Assembly: GCA_963575745.1 (NCBI GenBank)
Contig: CAUYUJ010019936.1
Location: 81,190-145,189 of the forward strand
Direction of reading: 5' to 3'
Source: Prorocentrum cordatum
Lineage: Eukaryota; Sar; Dinophyceae; Prorocentrales; Prorocentraceae
Length of the DNA: 64,000 bases
Each line of letters begins with the position of its first letter. Within the stretch, counting starts at the first letter, position 1. The notes under the pieces were generated by a model. It worked only from the letters and a program-made list of their open reading frames with translations. It ran no database searches and had not been told where the DNA came from. A program made the position numbers and the translations under genes. Positions 34,387 to 45,660 of the stretch are shown here, piece after piece.

Positions 34387-35771
34387 CTATCGCGACGCAC
34401 TGGGCTGCCCCCCCACGCAAAAACCTTGCCTGAGCACTGCCTTCCCAGGCTGCCGCAGTACTTCATGGAGCCACGACTCACACCTATCCATCCAAGACGG
34501 CATGTCTAAATCGGCCCGCCCCTCCAGGTTCCAGATCCAGCGATCGCCCCGGCCAGACATCAAGGTGACGAAGTCCCTTCTGGCTTGGTCAGGATCTGAC
34601 CGCGGTGGGGGGAAAATGCGCGGCGGCGGTGAGCCCGTCCACTTGTCGAGGTCAAACGCGTGTCTGGGCCGCGCGCTGTCGGGCCGCTGCCGACGCTGCC
34701 GCCGTTTGCCCTGCTGCGGGAGCTCCGCCTCCCGCGCCCGCCGCTGCGCTGCCGCCTCCGCTGGCCGCGCCTCCAGCTGGCGCGCCGCTGCCGTCGGCGT
34801 CGGCAGAAGACTGGCCCGGAGGAACAGCAGCGCCAGTAGGCTGCGCTGGAGCGGCCGCCGCCTGGGCGCCCCCAGCCTCGGCCCCTGGGGGCGCGGGGCG
34901 CGGCGCAAGCTCATCGCGCCGCGGCCGCTTGGAGGCGCGGCGCTCTCTCTTCTCCCGGGCCCCCTGGCGCAGGGTCTGGATCTTCTCCGCGCCGGGGCCG
35001 ATCGCCGATCGGATGGCCGCGCGGATGTCTTTGCCCATGTTGGTTTTGATACCCTGCCAGCGCTGCTTGTCCGACTCCTCAACCTCCAACTCCGACAGGT
35101 CGAGAAGGCCCCCGTCGACGATGTCGACCGTGTCCGCCGCCTCCGCGCGGAGCAAGGGGGACATATTGAGGCCGACCACCTCCCGCCCGATCGAGCTCCA
35201 GCGGCAGCTCCGCCTGCCGCGCCAAGTTGGCCTGCACCGTCGACTCCGCTGCCTGCGCCGTGGCCGCGCGGCACTCTTCGAACCGCAGCTTGGCCTCGTC
35301 CTCCTTGGCCACGCACTGCCCAAGGCACGCCTCGGCGCGGCGACAAACCACGCCCTTGGCCGAGACCTGAGCCTCCAGCAGTGTCGGCCGCGCAGGCTCG
35401 ACCTCCTGCGGTGGCCATTGGGGCAAAATGGCGCACTCCAGCGCCTGGAGCTCCTGCGCAGCCGCCGAGCCCGCAAGCCGCTCCTTGAGCTGCGCCAGGT
35501 CGACCGTCGCGAGGCCGCCATCCACCGCAGGCGCCCCCCGAGGCGGAGGCGTGGACCGGCGGTGCCCAGAGAGGGCCTGCGGCTTGGGCCCCCGCTGCCG
35601 CTCGCCTGGAGGGACCGCTGGCGGCTGCTGAGCCACGAGATGGCCGCCACCTCCTTGGGCCCACACTCCCTGAACCGCATCGCGCCACGGCATCTCGAGC
35701 GGGGCGAGAGTGGCGTTGCAGTTGAAACAGAAAGTCCTGGACGTCCAATTCCACCTGTACCTGTACGACAC
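34387..35771 (-). pseudogene. LINE ORF1-like region (zinc ribbon, coiled coil)
   Basis: Begins at 35771 with WNWTSRTFCFNCNATL, half of a zinc-ribbon-like motif. A charged Ala/Glu-rich, probably coiled-coil part follows (VCRRAEACLGQCVAKEDEAK, EECRAATAQAAESTVQANLA). Near 35160 the reading shifts frame (GLLDLSELEVEESDKQRWQG, MGKDIRAAIRSAIGPGAEKI). It shifts again near 34600 (DRWIWNLEGRADLDMPSWMD) and ends at 34387. Probably a nucleic-acid-binding structural protein, inferred from position and family habit. Three frames are needed to read it. Confidence 0.5.
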
Positions 35772-36097
35772 ACAAGAGACGAAACTCTTTTGCAGCCTGC
35801 TTACCCATGGGCTCCTCCAGGATCTCAGAGGAACCGACGCCGCGCCCGCTAGTACCAGAAAATTGCATTACCGATGCTCCGACAGGAGCTCGCACAGTTT
35901 CCTGAACACGGGACTCAGGGATCGCAAGTGGGGGCGCATCTCCCTCTTGCCACGCTCAAACCTGACCGCTTTTGCTCAGGACTTGAGCCAACATGGCTTG
36001 AACCAGAATTGCTACGGAGAAAGGAGGACGAGGATGAGGACTCTATGGGGCTTTATGGGGGGGGGACAAGTTTCCTGAACGCCAAGAGGCCCTTCAT
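35772..36097. other. Spacer upstream of the LINE remnant
   Basis: Possible LINE 5' leader. A minus frame (35895 onward) overlaps the LINE start. Nothing else is seen. Confidence 0.3.
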
Positions 36098-37221
36098 CCC
36101 CCCTCCACGGGGGGGGTCCCCGTAAAGGCGCGCGAACGCCCCAGGGGTCCGTTCCCGTTCCCGTTCCCGTTCCCGCCGCCCGGCGTGCCACTTCCAGAAG
36201 ATACAAGGGGAGGAGGGAGGGAGGGAGAAGGGAGGAGGAGGGGGAGGGAGGAGGGAGGAGGAGAGAGGCGGAGGGAGGAGGGAGGAGGGGGAGGAGGAGG
36301 AGAGGAGGAGGGAGGAGGAGGGGAGGGAGGAGGAGGAGGAGTAAGAGAGAAAAAGGAGGAGGGAGGAGGAGAGAGGAGGAGAGAGAAGGAGGGAGGGAGG
36401 GAGGAGGAGGAGGAGGGAGGAAGGAGGAAAGGGAGGAAGGGAGGAGGAGAAGGGAGGGAGGAGGGAGGAGGAGGGAGCAGGAGGGAGGGGGAGAAGGGAG
36501 GAGGAGGAGGGAGGAGGAGGGAGGGAGGAGGGAGGGAGGGAGGAGGGAGGAGGAGGAGGAAGAGGAGGAAGAAGAGGAGGAAGAAGAGGAGGAAGAAGAG
36601 GAGGAAGACGAGGAGGAGGAGGAGGAAGAAGAGGAGGACGAATAAAAAGAATAGGAACGCGGGAGACGTCCAATATTGCCTCCAAGACGGATAAGTTTGC
36701 CTCCAAGATGGCGATGGTCCAGTATGGCCTCCAGGACGGCCAGCATGGCCTCCAAGACGGACTCGAGATGGCCACATTTCGGCTGGGGAAACACAAGCTC
36801 CAACACCTTGGCCAAACTTTGCCCCAACGCTTGGCCGCCTAGGCGTTTCCAAAAGGCAAGGGGCGGCGATGATTCCCCGTAGGCGTCTGACAGATCCCTT
36901 ACGAGACCGTCAGCGAACTCTCCAGGAGACCCCCAAGACATCCTCCCTGACGTACCCAAGAAACCCCCCAAATGGCCACAAGAAACCTGAAACATGTTTC
37001 TAAAAGGCCCCCGCGAGGCCTCTCAGGAGAGCCCAACAAGCCTCCAAGCGTCCGCAGCCTTTCTGGGGCCTCCCTCTTGATCCCCCTTTTCAGGGTGGAA
37101 GGGACCTGCAATTATTGATATTCTTATGGATTTTGCAAGATTTGGGGATATGCGGATTTTCGATCTCGGTCCCAGGGAGCCCCTGGACGCGAGAGAGAGA
37201 GAGAGAGCGGGAAGGGGAAAT

Positions 37222-37258
<37 letters not shown>

Positions 37259-37465
37259 AAAAAAAAAGAGAAAGAGAAAGAGAGAGAGGGCGAGAAAGAG
37301 AGAGAGGGCGAGAAAGAGAGAGAGAGAGAGAGAGAGACAGAGGGAGAAAGAGAGAGAGAGAGAGAACAAGAGAAAGAGAGAGAGAGCGGGAACGGGAACG
37401 GGAACGGGAACGGACCCCTGGGGCGTTCACTTTTTTACGGGGGGTCCCCCTCGGGGGGGTCACGG
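36098..37465. mobile_element. Foldback element with TTCCCG-repeat arms and purine interior
   Basis: Left arm (36098-36180) reads ACGGGGGGGGTCCCCGTAAA then GAACGCCCCAGGGGTCCG and (TTCCCG)n. The right arm (37387-37460) is the complement: (CGGGAA)n, CGGACCCCTGGGGCGTTC, TTTTTTACGGGGGGTCCCC. The interior holds a GGA/GGGA tract (36200-36650), a CCTCCAAGAYGG stretch (36660-36770) and a GA microsatellite (37190-37385). Poly-Ser/Leu frames are artefacts. Confidence 0.65.
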
Positions 37466-37494
37466 GGGGGTCCCGGGCCAGAAGGCCATCCTCC

Positions 37495-38040
37495 CCCAGA
37501 GGGTCCTGGGGCCCGAAAAGGCCCCAAGACAGCCCAAGAGGCCCTCAAGAGGGTCCAAGAGGGCCCCGAATCGCCGAGCAACCGGTCCAAGACGCCAGAG
37601 ATGACCTCCTCACAGCCCGAGCGTCTGCCAAGACGCACGAAGAGGCCTCCAAGAGCACACCAAGAGGGCCCCAACAGGCAAACTTTAATCATTGGGAGAT
37701 TCTGGCGTTCTGGCCCTTTTCAGCGTCTCGACGTCCCAAGACGGCCAAGATGCCACCAAGACCGGCACTAGAGGCCCCCAGGAGGTGTCAAAGACGGCGA
37801 AAACGACCCAACAGGGCCCCAAGACGGCCCTGAAGGCCTCCCAGACGGCCCCAGAGGGTCCCAAACCGGCTCCAAGAGGATTTCCACACAGGAGCCCGAA
37901 CGAACCCCAAGAGGTCCCCCAAAGGCCCCCATGAGGCCACAAGAGGCCCCCGGGACGCCCGAAGGGTCTCCCGTGAGGCTCTCAAGAGGCCTCCAAGATG
38001 CTCCAAAGAGGCCCCAAAACTGTCCCCCAGAGGCCTACCG
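37495..38040. repeat. CCAAGAGGCCCC degenerate array
   Basis: Degenerate units of GGCCCCAAGACGGCC / CCTCCAAGAGG in the same orientation as 23640-24145. Frames on both strands follow the repeat. Confidence 0.75.
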
Positions 38041-39574
38041 GCGCGTCGGTAGGCCTCTACCCCACGTCAGCATCGTCGTCGCCGCCGACGCCGCCGTCGT
38101 GGTCGTCGTCCTCCTTCCTTCAGAGTCGGCACTGGCCGTATACTGCCTTCCCAATCAATTATCGGAATTACGTACCCGTTTGACTGACTTGGGCGGTCTG
38201 GTGATCCTCTTGAAGCATTCCTGTAGCCTTTGAGGGCCGCATTAAGCCGTCCTGAGCCCTCTCCGGCTCTGGCGGGGCCATCTCGGGGGCCTTGCAAAAT
38301 ACATGTGAGCGCTTCTGGCGCAACTTGGGGTGGTCTTGGGGCTATCTCAAGCCCGCTTGGACACCTCAGGGCCTACTGCGGCCCTCTTGGGCTGCGCCAT
38401 TCTGGGCATCTGTTGAGGAGCTTCTGGACACCTGAAAGTTATTTGCGTTATCTGACGGCCGCTGCTTGGAGTCACCTGTAACTCCACATTCGGCATGGCA
38501 GACGTGCACACAAAATGCGCAGGGCATTCCGAGAATGTCAACGGTCTTTCGCCGCCCGAGGCTCCTCGTGGAGCCCTCCTGGGCCACGTTGAGCCGTCTC
38601 GGGGTCGTCCTGGAACCGCCGGCACTCTCTCGGAATGGCGTTGGGGCTCTCTTGGCCTGTGTTCGGGCCCTTTTGTGGCCTTGTGGGGCTATCTTCCAGC
38701 CAGCTTGGGCCCTCCTGGTTGGGTCATCTTGGAGCCTTCTCAGTGCATCTCGGGGCCTGGCGGGCCCCCTCAGGGCCCTCTTTCGCCGTCCAAGGGCCCA
38801 TCTCGGGCCTTCGCACTCCTCCAGCAGCCCCCCTTTGGCACTTGTTTTGCTCGTGGGACACCCCGCGCGAGGGAAAGCAAATGCAGTACTTATGGAGGAA
38901 GCGGATTCTGAAAGAAACACGTCCTGGACCCTGGTGCCTTCCCCCAAGACGAGTTCTTCGTCCTGAGTCGTTCTCTGACGGTCCTGGGGCCCGCGGAAGG
39001 CTGCGAGAGCCATGGCAAACGACCTCAGGACCTGTGCCCCTCAGGTCCCGTCTTCCACGATGGCGAGAAATCCATGATAAGACGAAGACTTTGAGTATCA
39101 GCGCGCCGGCACTCGCCCGCCTTAGCCGACGCGCGTGCGTCCTGAGCTGGGCTCGCGTGGGCGCACGCGCCTCGCCTCTCACTCCGAGCGGGGCTTCCGT
39201 TGTGGCTCCTCTGCTCTTACAATCGTGCTGCTACACCAAGGAACGCTAGACTAGGAACGGAGCCCCTGCTTAGCACGAGAAGAGTCCGTGTGCACGAAGG
39301 CTAGAGGAACATCCACATAACTATCTAAGGAACAGCGAACCCAAAGCGGTGCTTACTTCAGTGTCTTGGCTGTGCAACTCTGCCCCTGCGCTCACCGCTC
39401 TCCTTTTCTCCTAGGACGGAGCCGGGACGAGAGCTACATCGGACAAGGACGAATCGAGAATCTCTGAGATCCCGCGGCTCTGGAAGATGCCTCGGGCGCC
39501 ATGGCCTTCCCAGAGCGTTCGGGAACGCTCCGTGAGCGTGAGGGCGTTCCGGAGCGCGCTGGAGCGTTCCTGAG
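38041..39574. repeat. GGGCCCTCTTGG-like degenerate array and spacer
   Basis: From 38220 to 38800 the array motif appears in the orientation of 17640-18960 but more diverged. The rest is spacer with no recognised gene. A short palindrome GTTCGGGAACGCTCCGTGAG lies near 39520. Confidence 0.5.
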
Positions 39575-39867
39575 CTCGGGCGCGTCCTCCTACAGGCGGA
39601 TTCTGGATGAAAACAAACATCAATTAATGAAATGACCGAAGATGGTTCCTTTATTTGTTCCACAAAAGATATGATAGTAAGGATACTAGTAGTAAGAGTC
39701 AGAATAATACTAACACTAATACTAATACTAGTAAACCTGTTATTACTACCACTACAAATAAAACAAGTAATTATACGAATCATCATACTCATAATAATAG
39801 AGAAATCGCCCCGTGACTACTTCTAAACTATCTTTGAATACTCCTCCTGTGGAGGGACACGCCCGAC
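39575..39867. mobile_element. MITE-A family, long copy
   Basis: Left terminus CTCGGGCGCGTCCTCCTACA, right terminus TCCTCCTGTGGAGGGACACG then CCCGAC. At 293 bp it is about twice the usual length, because of an AT-rich insert (39610-39810) made of TAATACTA-like repeats. Confidence 0.7.
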
Positions 39868-40265
39868 TCGAGATCACCCTCGCCCTCGCCCCGCCCGACG
39901 CGCTCCCCGCGCCGCCTCTCCCCACCAAGCCACCCCAACACCCAGCCCGAAGACCCGCGTTTCGGGTTTGGGGGGGGGCACGGTAGCGGGCCACGTGCGC
40001 TCCCTGCCCCTACCCCCCACGAATTCTGAGGGGGAGGATGGGGTTCACTTCGTTCGGGAGCTCCCGAGCGAAGTGAACCCCAACCTCCCCCTCAAAAATC
40101 GTGGGGGGTAGGGGGGTGGGGTTCGCATGTAGCCCCCCACACGGGCTTCACGAGGGGAACAAAAAGCCACACAAACATAAAAGCTCGGAGGTCCGCGCGG
40201 ATTTCACCCCGAAACCCAGCCCGAAGACCCGCGTTTCGGGTTGGGGGGGGGCACGGGCTTCACGA
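39868..40265. repeat. Spacer with a 110-bp palindrome and a MITE-B arm
   Basis: At 40007-40118 the arms CTACCCCCCACGAATTCTGA / AATCGTGGGGGGTAG and GGGGTTCACTTCG / CGAAGTGAACCCC form one long hairpin. At 40156-40210 lies an isolated MITE-B left arm (AACAAAAAGCCACACAAACA). No gene. Confidence 0.65.
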
Positions 40266-40460
40266 GGGGAACAAACAGTCACATAAGCATAAAAGCCCGG
40301 AGGTCTGCGCGGATTTCTCGGATCGGAGCTGGGGCCCACCGGCGGCGCCTCCGGCGCCGCGCCTGGCGCGCTCCGCGCGCCAGGGAGGGAGGTCCAGCGC
40401 CGATCCGAGAAATCCGCGCCGACCTCCGAGCCTTTATGTTTACGTGACTTTTTGTTCCCC
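40266..40460. mobile_element. MITE-B family foldback, best-preserved copy
   Basis: A 195-bp near-perfect hairpin: GGGGAACAAACAGTCACATA at the left faces GTGACTTTTTGTTCCCC at the right, and TCTGCGCGGATTTCTCGGAT faces ATCCGAGAAATCCGCGCCGA. The loop is GGCGCCTCCGGCGCC/GGCGCGCTCCGCGCGCC. This copy best defines the family ends. Confidence 0.8.
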
Positions 40461-42125
40461 TGTTCGCACGTATGGGCTTTCCCATGTTCCCCGACCCCCC
40501 CCCACTGGAAGTGGAGGGCGGGGCCTTCGGGCAGGGCTGGGGCTGGTTTGGTGGGCGGTGGCACGCGGGCTCATCCTGCGGCGTGCCAGCAGCCCGACTG
40601 AAAAAATCCTCCCCGCCCCAGCCCCGCACGACCCGCCGCCCACGCGGGCTCCTCCTGCGGTTCGTCAGCAGCAGGGTGACCCTCTGCCCGGACTTGGAGG
40701 CCTGCCCGCGCGCAGCGGGCGCCGGCGTGCGGGGACGTGGACGGTGAGCGCGAGGATCGGCGGTGGACAAGCCCCGCCTTTCGTAAGCCACCCTTGCGTG
40801 GAAACGGCCTGGGACCGAGACCGACAGCCCGCTGCAGCGCAGGCCCCCCGCAGGCACGCTGCAGTCCCACGCGCTGTCTCCTGCAGGCCGGCAGGCAGGT
40901 GACTCGCGCGGTCCGCCCGCTTGCCAGTGTGCCGTGGCGAGCGCGGCTTCCCTTCGGCGCTGGACAAACCTCCCTTTAGCAAACCTCCCTATAGGGGAAA
41001 CGGCCTGGGACCGAAACCGACGGACCTGGACTCCGCAAACATGACGGCCGCGACGCCCTCTCGCGAACCGAAAACGGCCAATTCGCTAATCGACGTGACA
41101 TGGTAGGAAGATTATCAACCTCCGAGAGGAGCAAATTGGATGGGGTAAAGAGGGAGCGAGCGCATACGTAAGCACGAACACCGCGCGCGAGCTTCGCGGG
41201 CGCGCTCGAGTTTCTTGTCGAAAACACACGGCGCGAGTCGCATGCTGCTGTTTCTTCCTCCTTACCCCGCCTGCTGCTCACCCTCCTGCCATTCCTCCGA
41301 CTGCTCCTCCTCCTCCCTGTCTTCCTCGACTCGCTCGCCTCATCCTCCTCCACATCATACGCATCATCTCCGTCCTCCTCGTTCTATTCCTCTGATTCCT
41401 TGACCGTCTTCTTCCCCTCCTTCCACTTCTACGCCTACTCATCGTCCCACCGTTGGCGTGGCCCGCCCCTCCCCACATGGGCCGCCCAGGATTCGTGCTG
41501 GAGCCGTCGTGGGCGGGCCTTGGGCGATAGTACGGCCATCTCTTGGCACCGTGGCCCAGTCTTGGGTTATGTTGTGGCCATCGTACTCAAAGACTACATC
41601 CCAGAAGTAAGTTCGAGCACCCCGAATCGAATCGAAACAGTGCCTGCCCCTCGGGGCCCGACGCGTGGAAACACCGCCCAGTTGTGACACTCTCTGGGTG
41701 CTGCTCGAGCTTTTCGCTGGTGGTCAAGGCTGAAGTAGGTTGGAACATCAGAAGTATTTGGCGGACCTTGGGCTGCCACGGGGTCGTTCTAGCGTCCTTA
41801 TTGTTCTGCTTCATGTGTCTTATATTTGCCATAAGAAGCTATGTTTGTTCTAGTTGTTTATTTTGGGGGGGTCGCTCTGGTGTCCCTTGGTCGCCCTGGG
41901 CCTTTCGGGCTGCTGGGGACGACATGGACAAAACCACCACGCAAAATCCCCGCCACAGCAAGAACACGGATACGCAGACTGTGTGCTGCGTTATGCTTCG
42001 GGGGGCCACTGGGGAACCGACGCGGGCGAGACGGAAAGCAGGAGCCCTCTTCACTCAGGACCAACCCTCTGGGAACACCAGGAGACTGGGAAGGGGGGGG
42101 CTGCGTGATCCCCTGCTCGTTCACC
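40461..42125. other. No recognised gene
   Basis: GC-rich then mixed sequence. A CT-rich part is at 41260-41420. Frames on both strands are without motifs. The text at 40480-40560 (CATGTTCCCCGACCCCCCCC, GGGGCCTTCGGGCAGGG) recurs at 63345-63415. Confidence 0.4.
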
Positions 42126-42310
42126 CGACTCGCTCCTCCTCCTCCTCATCCTCCTCCTCCTTCTCCTCCTCCTGTTCCTCCTCGTCCTCCTCCTCCCCCT
42201 CCTCCTCATCCATCCCCTCCTCCTCCTCCTCCTCCTCGCCTCCTCCGTGGCCCCCTCCTCCTCCTTTTCCTGCTCCTCCTGCTCCTCATCCTCCTCCTCC
42301 TTCTCCGAGC
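42126..42310. repeat. CCT microsatellite
   Basis: CTCCTC-rich simple repeat. No gene. Confidence 0.93.
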
Positions 42311-42439
42311 AAGGACGGGGAGAAAAACAATGACGAGGGGGGCGGGGCGGAGGACGAGGCAGAGGTCGACAACTTGGTAAACACGTGCACGATGCACCTG
42401 GTCGGGGGGAGGGGCTGGCGGATCTTGGCCGACGAGTTA

Positions 42440-42545
42440 AGAATTGTCAAACAGATATGCAACAATAGTTGAGCATACTAGAAACATCGTCGCCAGACCT
42501 TTCAAGCTATGTTTGACAATTCCTCCTGTAGAGGAACGTGCCCGA
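42440..42545. mobile_element. MITE-A family, short derivative
   Basis: Ends in TCCTCCTGTAGAGGAACGTG then CCCGACTTAAC. The left side begins GAGTTAAGAATTGTCAAACA, which pairs with TGTTTGACAATTCCTCC on the right, so the left terminus was rebuilt or deleted. Interior CATCGTCGCCAGACCTTTCA fits the family. Confidence 0.5.
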
Positions 42546-42926
42546 CTTAACACGAAGGCGAGGGACCTTCCGAACACTGCGACTCGTGCAGGCCAGCCTG
42601 CTGGCCTTCAGACCGACGGTGTGGCCCAACCCCGCCCGTCCTGCGGCGACCGGGCCAGCAACACACCAAGCTGCAAGCCACGCCTTGGAAGACCTCGTTG
42701 GACTCTTCCCCGAGGCAGTCTGGCGTGATGCGGCAACCGAGGCGCATGTGCCGCCGCCGAATGGCGCGCACCGCAACGCGTGGACGGAGCGCCTGCCAAT
42801 GGAATTATTTCCAGTAGCGCCCACGGCAGGGCTGCTGCGCCAGACGTGTCCAAATCTGCACCTGGCCCATCATGCGCGCCAGCCGCGGCGCCTTCGTCGG
42901 GCAGGCCACGTCGCGGCGTTGCGGGA
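42546..42926. other. Possible continuation of the Gag-like frame
   Basis: Minus-strand pieces in two frames (GLPDEGAAAGAHDG and LARMMGQVQIWTRLAQQP) follow the Gag-like frame after its stop. They may be its frameshifted C-terminus. Not recognised otherwise. Confidence 0.2.
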
Positions 42927-43736
42927 TCAGGAAGCCGGGCGTTCGACGCGCGCCGCGCCCAGCCAGAAATAACTGAAGTCCTCCTGGAATATTATGAGTT
43001 GACCGACCTGCTGCGCTCTATGGCGGAGGATGTCGAACCTGGCGAGAAGGCTGCCTATGCTCCCCCGCGGCAATTGGTTCGCATTCATCAGAGCCGATGC
43101 CGCCCGAGCACGCTCCCCCTCGCCGAACTGGCCCCCCCGTTCAGCCAAGCTGCGCGCGATGGGCGGCGCTGGGTCGCCGTTTAAATGACCACTTTGCGCG
43201 GGGACAGCCGGCAACCAATCGTCCGCGCGCTGGCGACCCATGCCGGTCAAGCGAGACAAAACGTAGGCCGCTGGGCGAAACTCGTCGGGGTCTGGATCCG
43301 CCACTGACCAAGCAGTTACCTCCCGCGCCCAGCGTTGGAAGGGCGCGCGAGCCTGCTGCTTGGGCCCCCAAGCGCGAAGGTCTCTCGCGACGCCGCTACC
43401 GCCGCGCGCAGCTGACGGCAGCGACCGCGCCCACTCCGATGGATTTTCATCCAGAAAGGAACCCCATTCAGATGTCGAGAAAGTGCGACGGCCCTGGCTC
43501 CCGCCAGCGGCGTGGGCATCTGTCCCTGGCGTGCTTCTCATCGGCGCAGTGGGTTTGATCGTCTGTCGCGCGATCGACGCGCTGGCTGCGCTCGGAACAC
43601 TTTGCCACGCAGTGGCGAAAGAGCTCGTCGTGAGTCGTATTGTCATTGCACTGAGCACTGTGAACTGCACTATAATCAAAAGGAGTGAGCATAGGGACCC
43701 AAGTCTGCCAAGAAGCGGGGAGTGCGCAGGTAACAT
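42927..43736 (-). CDS. Gag-like retroelement protein fragment (tentative)
   Basis: A 269-codon frame whose middle, PFQRWAREVTAWSVADPDPD then AAYVLSRLTGMGRQRADDW, and later part, GERARAASALMNANQLPRGS then LLARFDILRHRAQQVGQLII, have the look of a retrotransposon Gag: a W-rich segment, an A.LL..L.G.A box, then R...A.....LPRGS....RFD..R. The first 80 residues are low confidence and there is no zinc knuckle. No protease, integrase or RT partner is found nearby, so if correct this is an isolated remnant. The assignment rests on pattern memory only. Confidence 0.3.
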   Translation of the reverse strand: MLPAHSPLLGRLGSLCSLLLIIVQFTVLSAMTIRLTTSSFATAWQSVPSAASASIARQTIKPTAPMRSTPGTDAHAAGGSQGRRTFSTSEWGSFLDENPSEWARSLPSAARGGSGVARDLRAWGPKQQARAPFQRWAREVTAWSVADPDPDEFRPAAYVLSRLTGMGRQRADDWLPAVPAQSGHLNGDPAPPIARSLAERGGQFGEGERARAASALMNANQLPRGSIGSLLARFDILRHRAQQVGQLIIFQEDFSYFWLGAARVERPAS

Positions 43737-43742
43737 CGAAGA

Positions 43743-44552
43743 TCATGCCCCCGAGAGCCGACGACGAAGAGTCCTAAGCTTGTGCAGCGCCCCCCCCCCC
43801 AAACAAAAAATGATGGCAACATGATTGCCCGACCCTCCTCCGCTTTCCCGGTCTTGCCTGCGCGCGCCCCCCCCCCCCGGCGTCTGCGACGTAGTTGCAG
43901 ACAACTCGGGGCACTTTGCCGACGCCGGTGATGCGAGCGTCGGGTCGTGCGAACACTTGACGCGGTCGTCTACAACCACACGCGGACGCAATGAAAGCGA
44001 TGCGTCCTTTGCCTCTTCCCCCTCGGACTTCCGCAGCACAGCTGCGAATGGCTCGGGGCCCTGTGCCGGCATTGTGAAATCGAAGCGGTCAACGGTCTGA
44101 CGTTGACGGCGACGCTCACATGCGATCGTCATGAAGACGCAAGGGCCCCGAACATCTCGGACACAGTTCGAGAGTACCCGAGGGGAAGAGCAGGTGGGCG
44201 GGGAGCGCGGTTCTTCTGGTACTCCTACATATACTCGTAGATCTGCTGGGTCTCCTGCACCGCTGATGGCGGCTCGGCCTGGCTGCCCCCGCCGGCCCAT
44301 AGAGACACGGCGCCTGCTGGGGCGAAGTGGATGACCAACATGAGCACGATGCGGGAAGAGTCGCCGCGAGCACGTGAGGAAGCCTCGTGAGCGCACGAAA
44401 GGTCGAAGCGGGCGACTCCGCGACCAACTAGAAATGACAATGCGAGGTGTACTGGGCGATCTGCTACAATGCGAGAAGTAGCACGGTATGTGAATAACAC
44501 GCGTGCAACGTGGGCAAAGAAGCTGGCCAGCTCCCGTACCCCAGGGCCCCAA
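43743..44552 (-). other. Open frame without recognised domain
   Basis: A 269-codon minus frame directly upstream of the Gag-like frame, of Arg/Ser/Pro-rich composition with one more ordinary stretch (TVDRFDFTMPAQGPEPFAAV, LRPRVVVDDRVKCSHDPTLA). No domain; may be chance. Confidence 0.15.
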
Positions 44553-44639
44553 AAAGCAGCGGACAGGGAATCAGTTGAGAGAGGGTAGTTCTCAACACTT
44601 GCTGGAATACATGTTTCGGGCACACATCCTATGATCCCG

Positions 44640-45660
44640 TCCAAGTAGGAAGGGGACGAAGAGGACAAGGAGAACAAGGAGAAGTAGGAGGAGGCCGGGG
44701 AGGATGAGGAGGGCGAGGAGAACAAGACAAGGACGGAGGGCACGGGGAGGATAACGAGGAGGACAAGACAAGGACGGAGGGCTCCCCGACGAGGAGGAGG
44801 GGGAGGACATGGACAAGGAGAAGGAGGAGGAGGAGGAGGAGGAGGAGGAGGAGGAGGAGGAGGAGGAGGAGGAGGAGGGGGGGGAGGAAAGCAAAACAAG
44901 GCTGGAGGGCCACCAGACAAGGAGGAGGGAAGGAGGAGGAGGATGAGAAGGAGGAGGAGAAGAAAAAGGAGGACAAGGAGGACAAGGACGAGGAGGACAA
45001 AACAAGGAGGGATGGCCCCCCCCAGACGAGAAGGAGGAGGAGGAGGAGGAGGAGGAGGAGACGGAGGATAAGGATAAGGAGGAGGAGGACGAGGAGGATG
45101 AGACCAGGACGGACGGTCCCCCGAGGAGGAGGAGGGAGAGCATGAGGACAAGGAGAAGGACAAGGAGGAGGAGGAGGAGGACGACGACGAGGAGAACAAG
45201 ACAAGGACGGAGGGCCCGCGAGGAGGAGAAGGAGGAGAAGCAGGAGTAGCAGGAGGAGGAACAGGAGGAGGGGGAGGGAGAGGGGGAGGAGGAACACGAG
45301 GAGGGGGGGAGGAGGAGGACGAGACAAGGACGGAGGGCCCCCCGACGGACGCACCGTTCCGGCCGGCCTGGCGCAGGGCCATGATGTCGTGGAGGTCCGC
45401 GGGGCACCCCTGGGGCACGGGCAGGAGGAGGGAGGAAGGAAGGGAGAGAGGAATGGAGGGGGGGAGGGAGGGATCGAGAGGGAAGAGGGAGGCAGGAGGA
45501 GGAAGGGGGGAGGCAAGGCTCGGGGGGGGGGGGATCAGGGTAATGACGAGGGATGGGGGAAGAGGACGGAGAGAGGAGAGGAGGAGATAGGGCGAGGAGG
45601 AGGAGGCGGAGAAGGAGCATGAGGGCGAGGAGGAGAGCTAGGAGGAGGGAAGGGGGAGGA
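44640..45660. repeat. GGA-rich minisatellite with ACAAGGACGGAGGGC marker
   Basis: GGA/GAGGAC simple sequence in which GACAAGACAAGGACGGAGGG (or a close variant) recurs about every 100-130 bp (near 44727, 44765, 44895, 45000, 45105, 45197 and 45325). The long Ser/Pro/Leu minus frames with repeated GGPSVLVLSSSS come from this marker. Confidence 0.85.

Larger units (their letters stand above)
32157..35771 (-). mobile_element. Decayed non-LTR retrotransposon (LINE, APE type)
   Basis: A minus-strand series of coding pieces in the order of a LINE: a zinc-ribbon/coiled-coil ORF1 region, an AP-endonuclease-like region, a linker, and the start of a reverse transcriptase. The pieces lie in different frames, so at least four frameshifts separate them. 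The RT stops just after motif A, where the sequence passes into the ATC microsatellite, so the catalytic YADD part is missing and the copy cannot be autonomous. No target duplication or poly-A tail was identified. Confidence 0.7.

Noticed and set aside
44225-45620. Ser/Pro/Leu-rich minus frames of 300-400 codons with repeated GGPSVLVLSSSS
   Set aside because: They arise from the GGA-rich minisatellite with its ACAAGGACGGAGGG marker.
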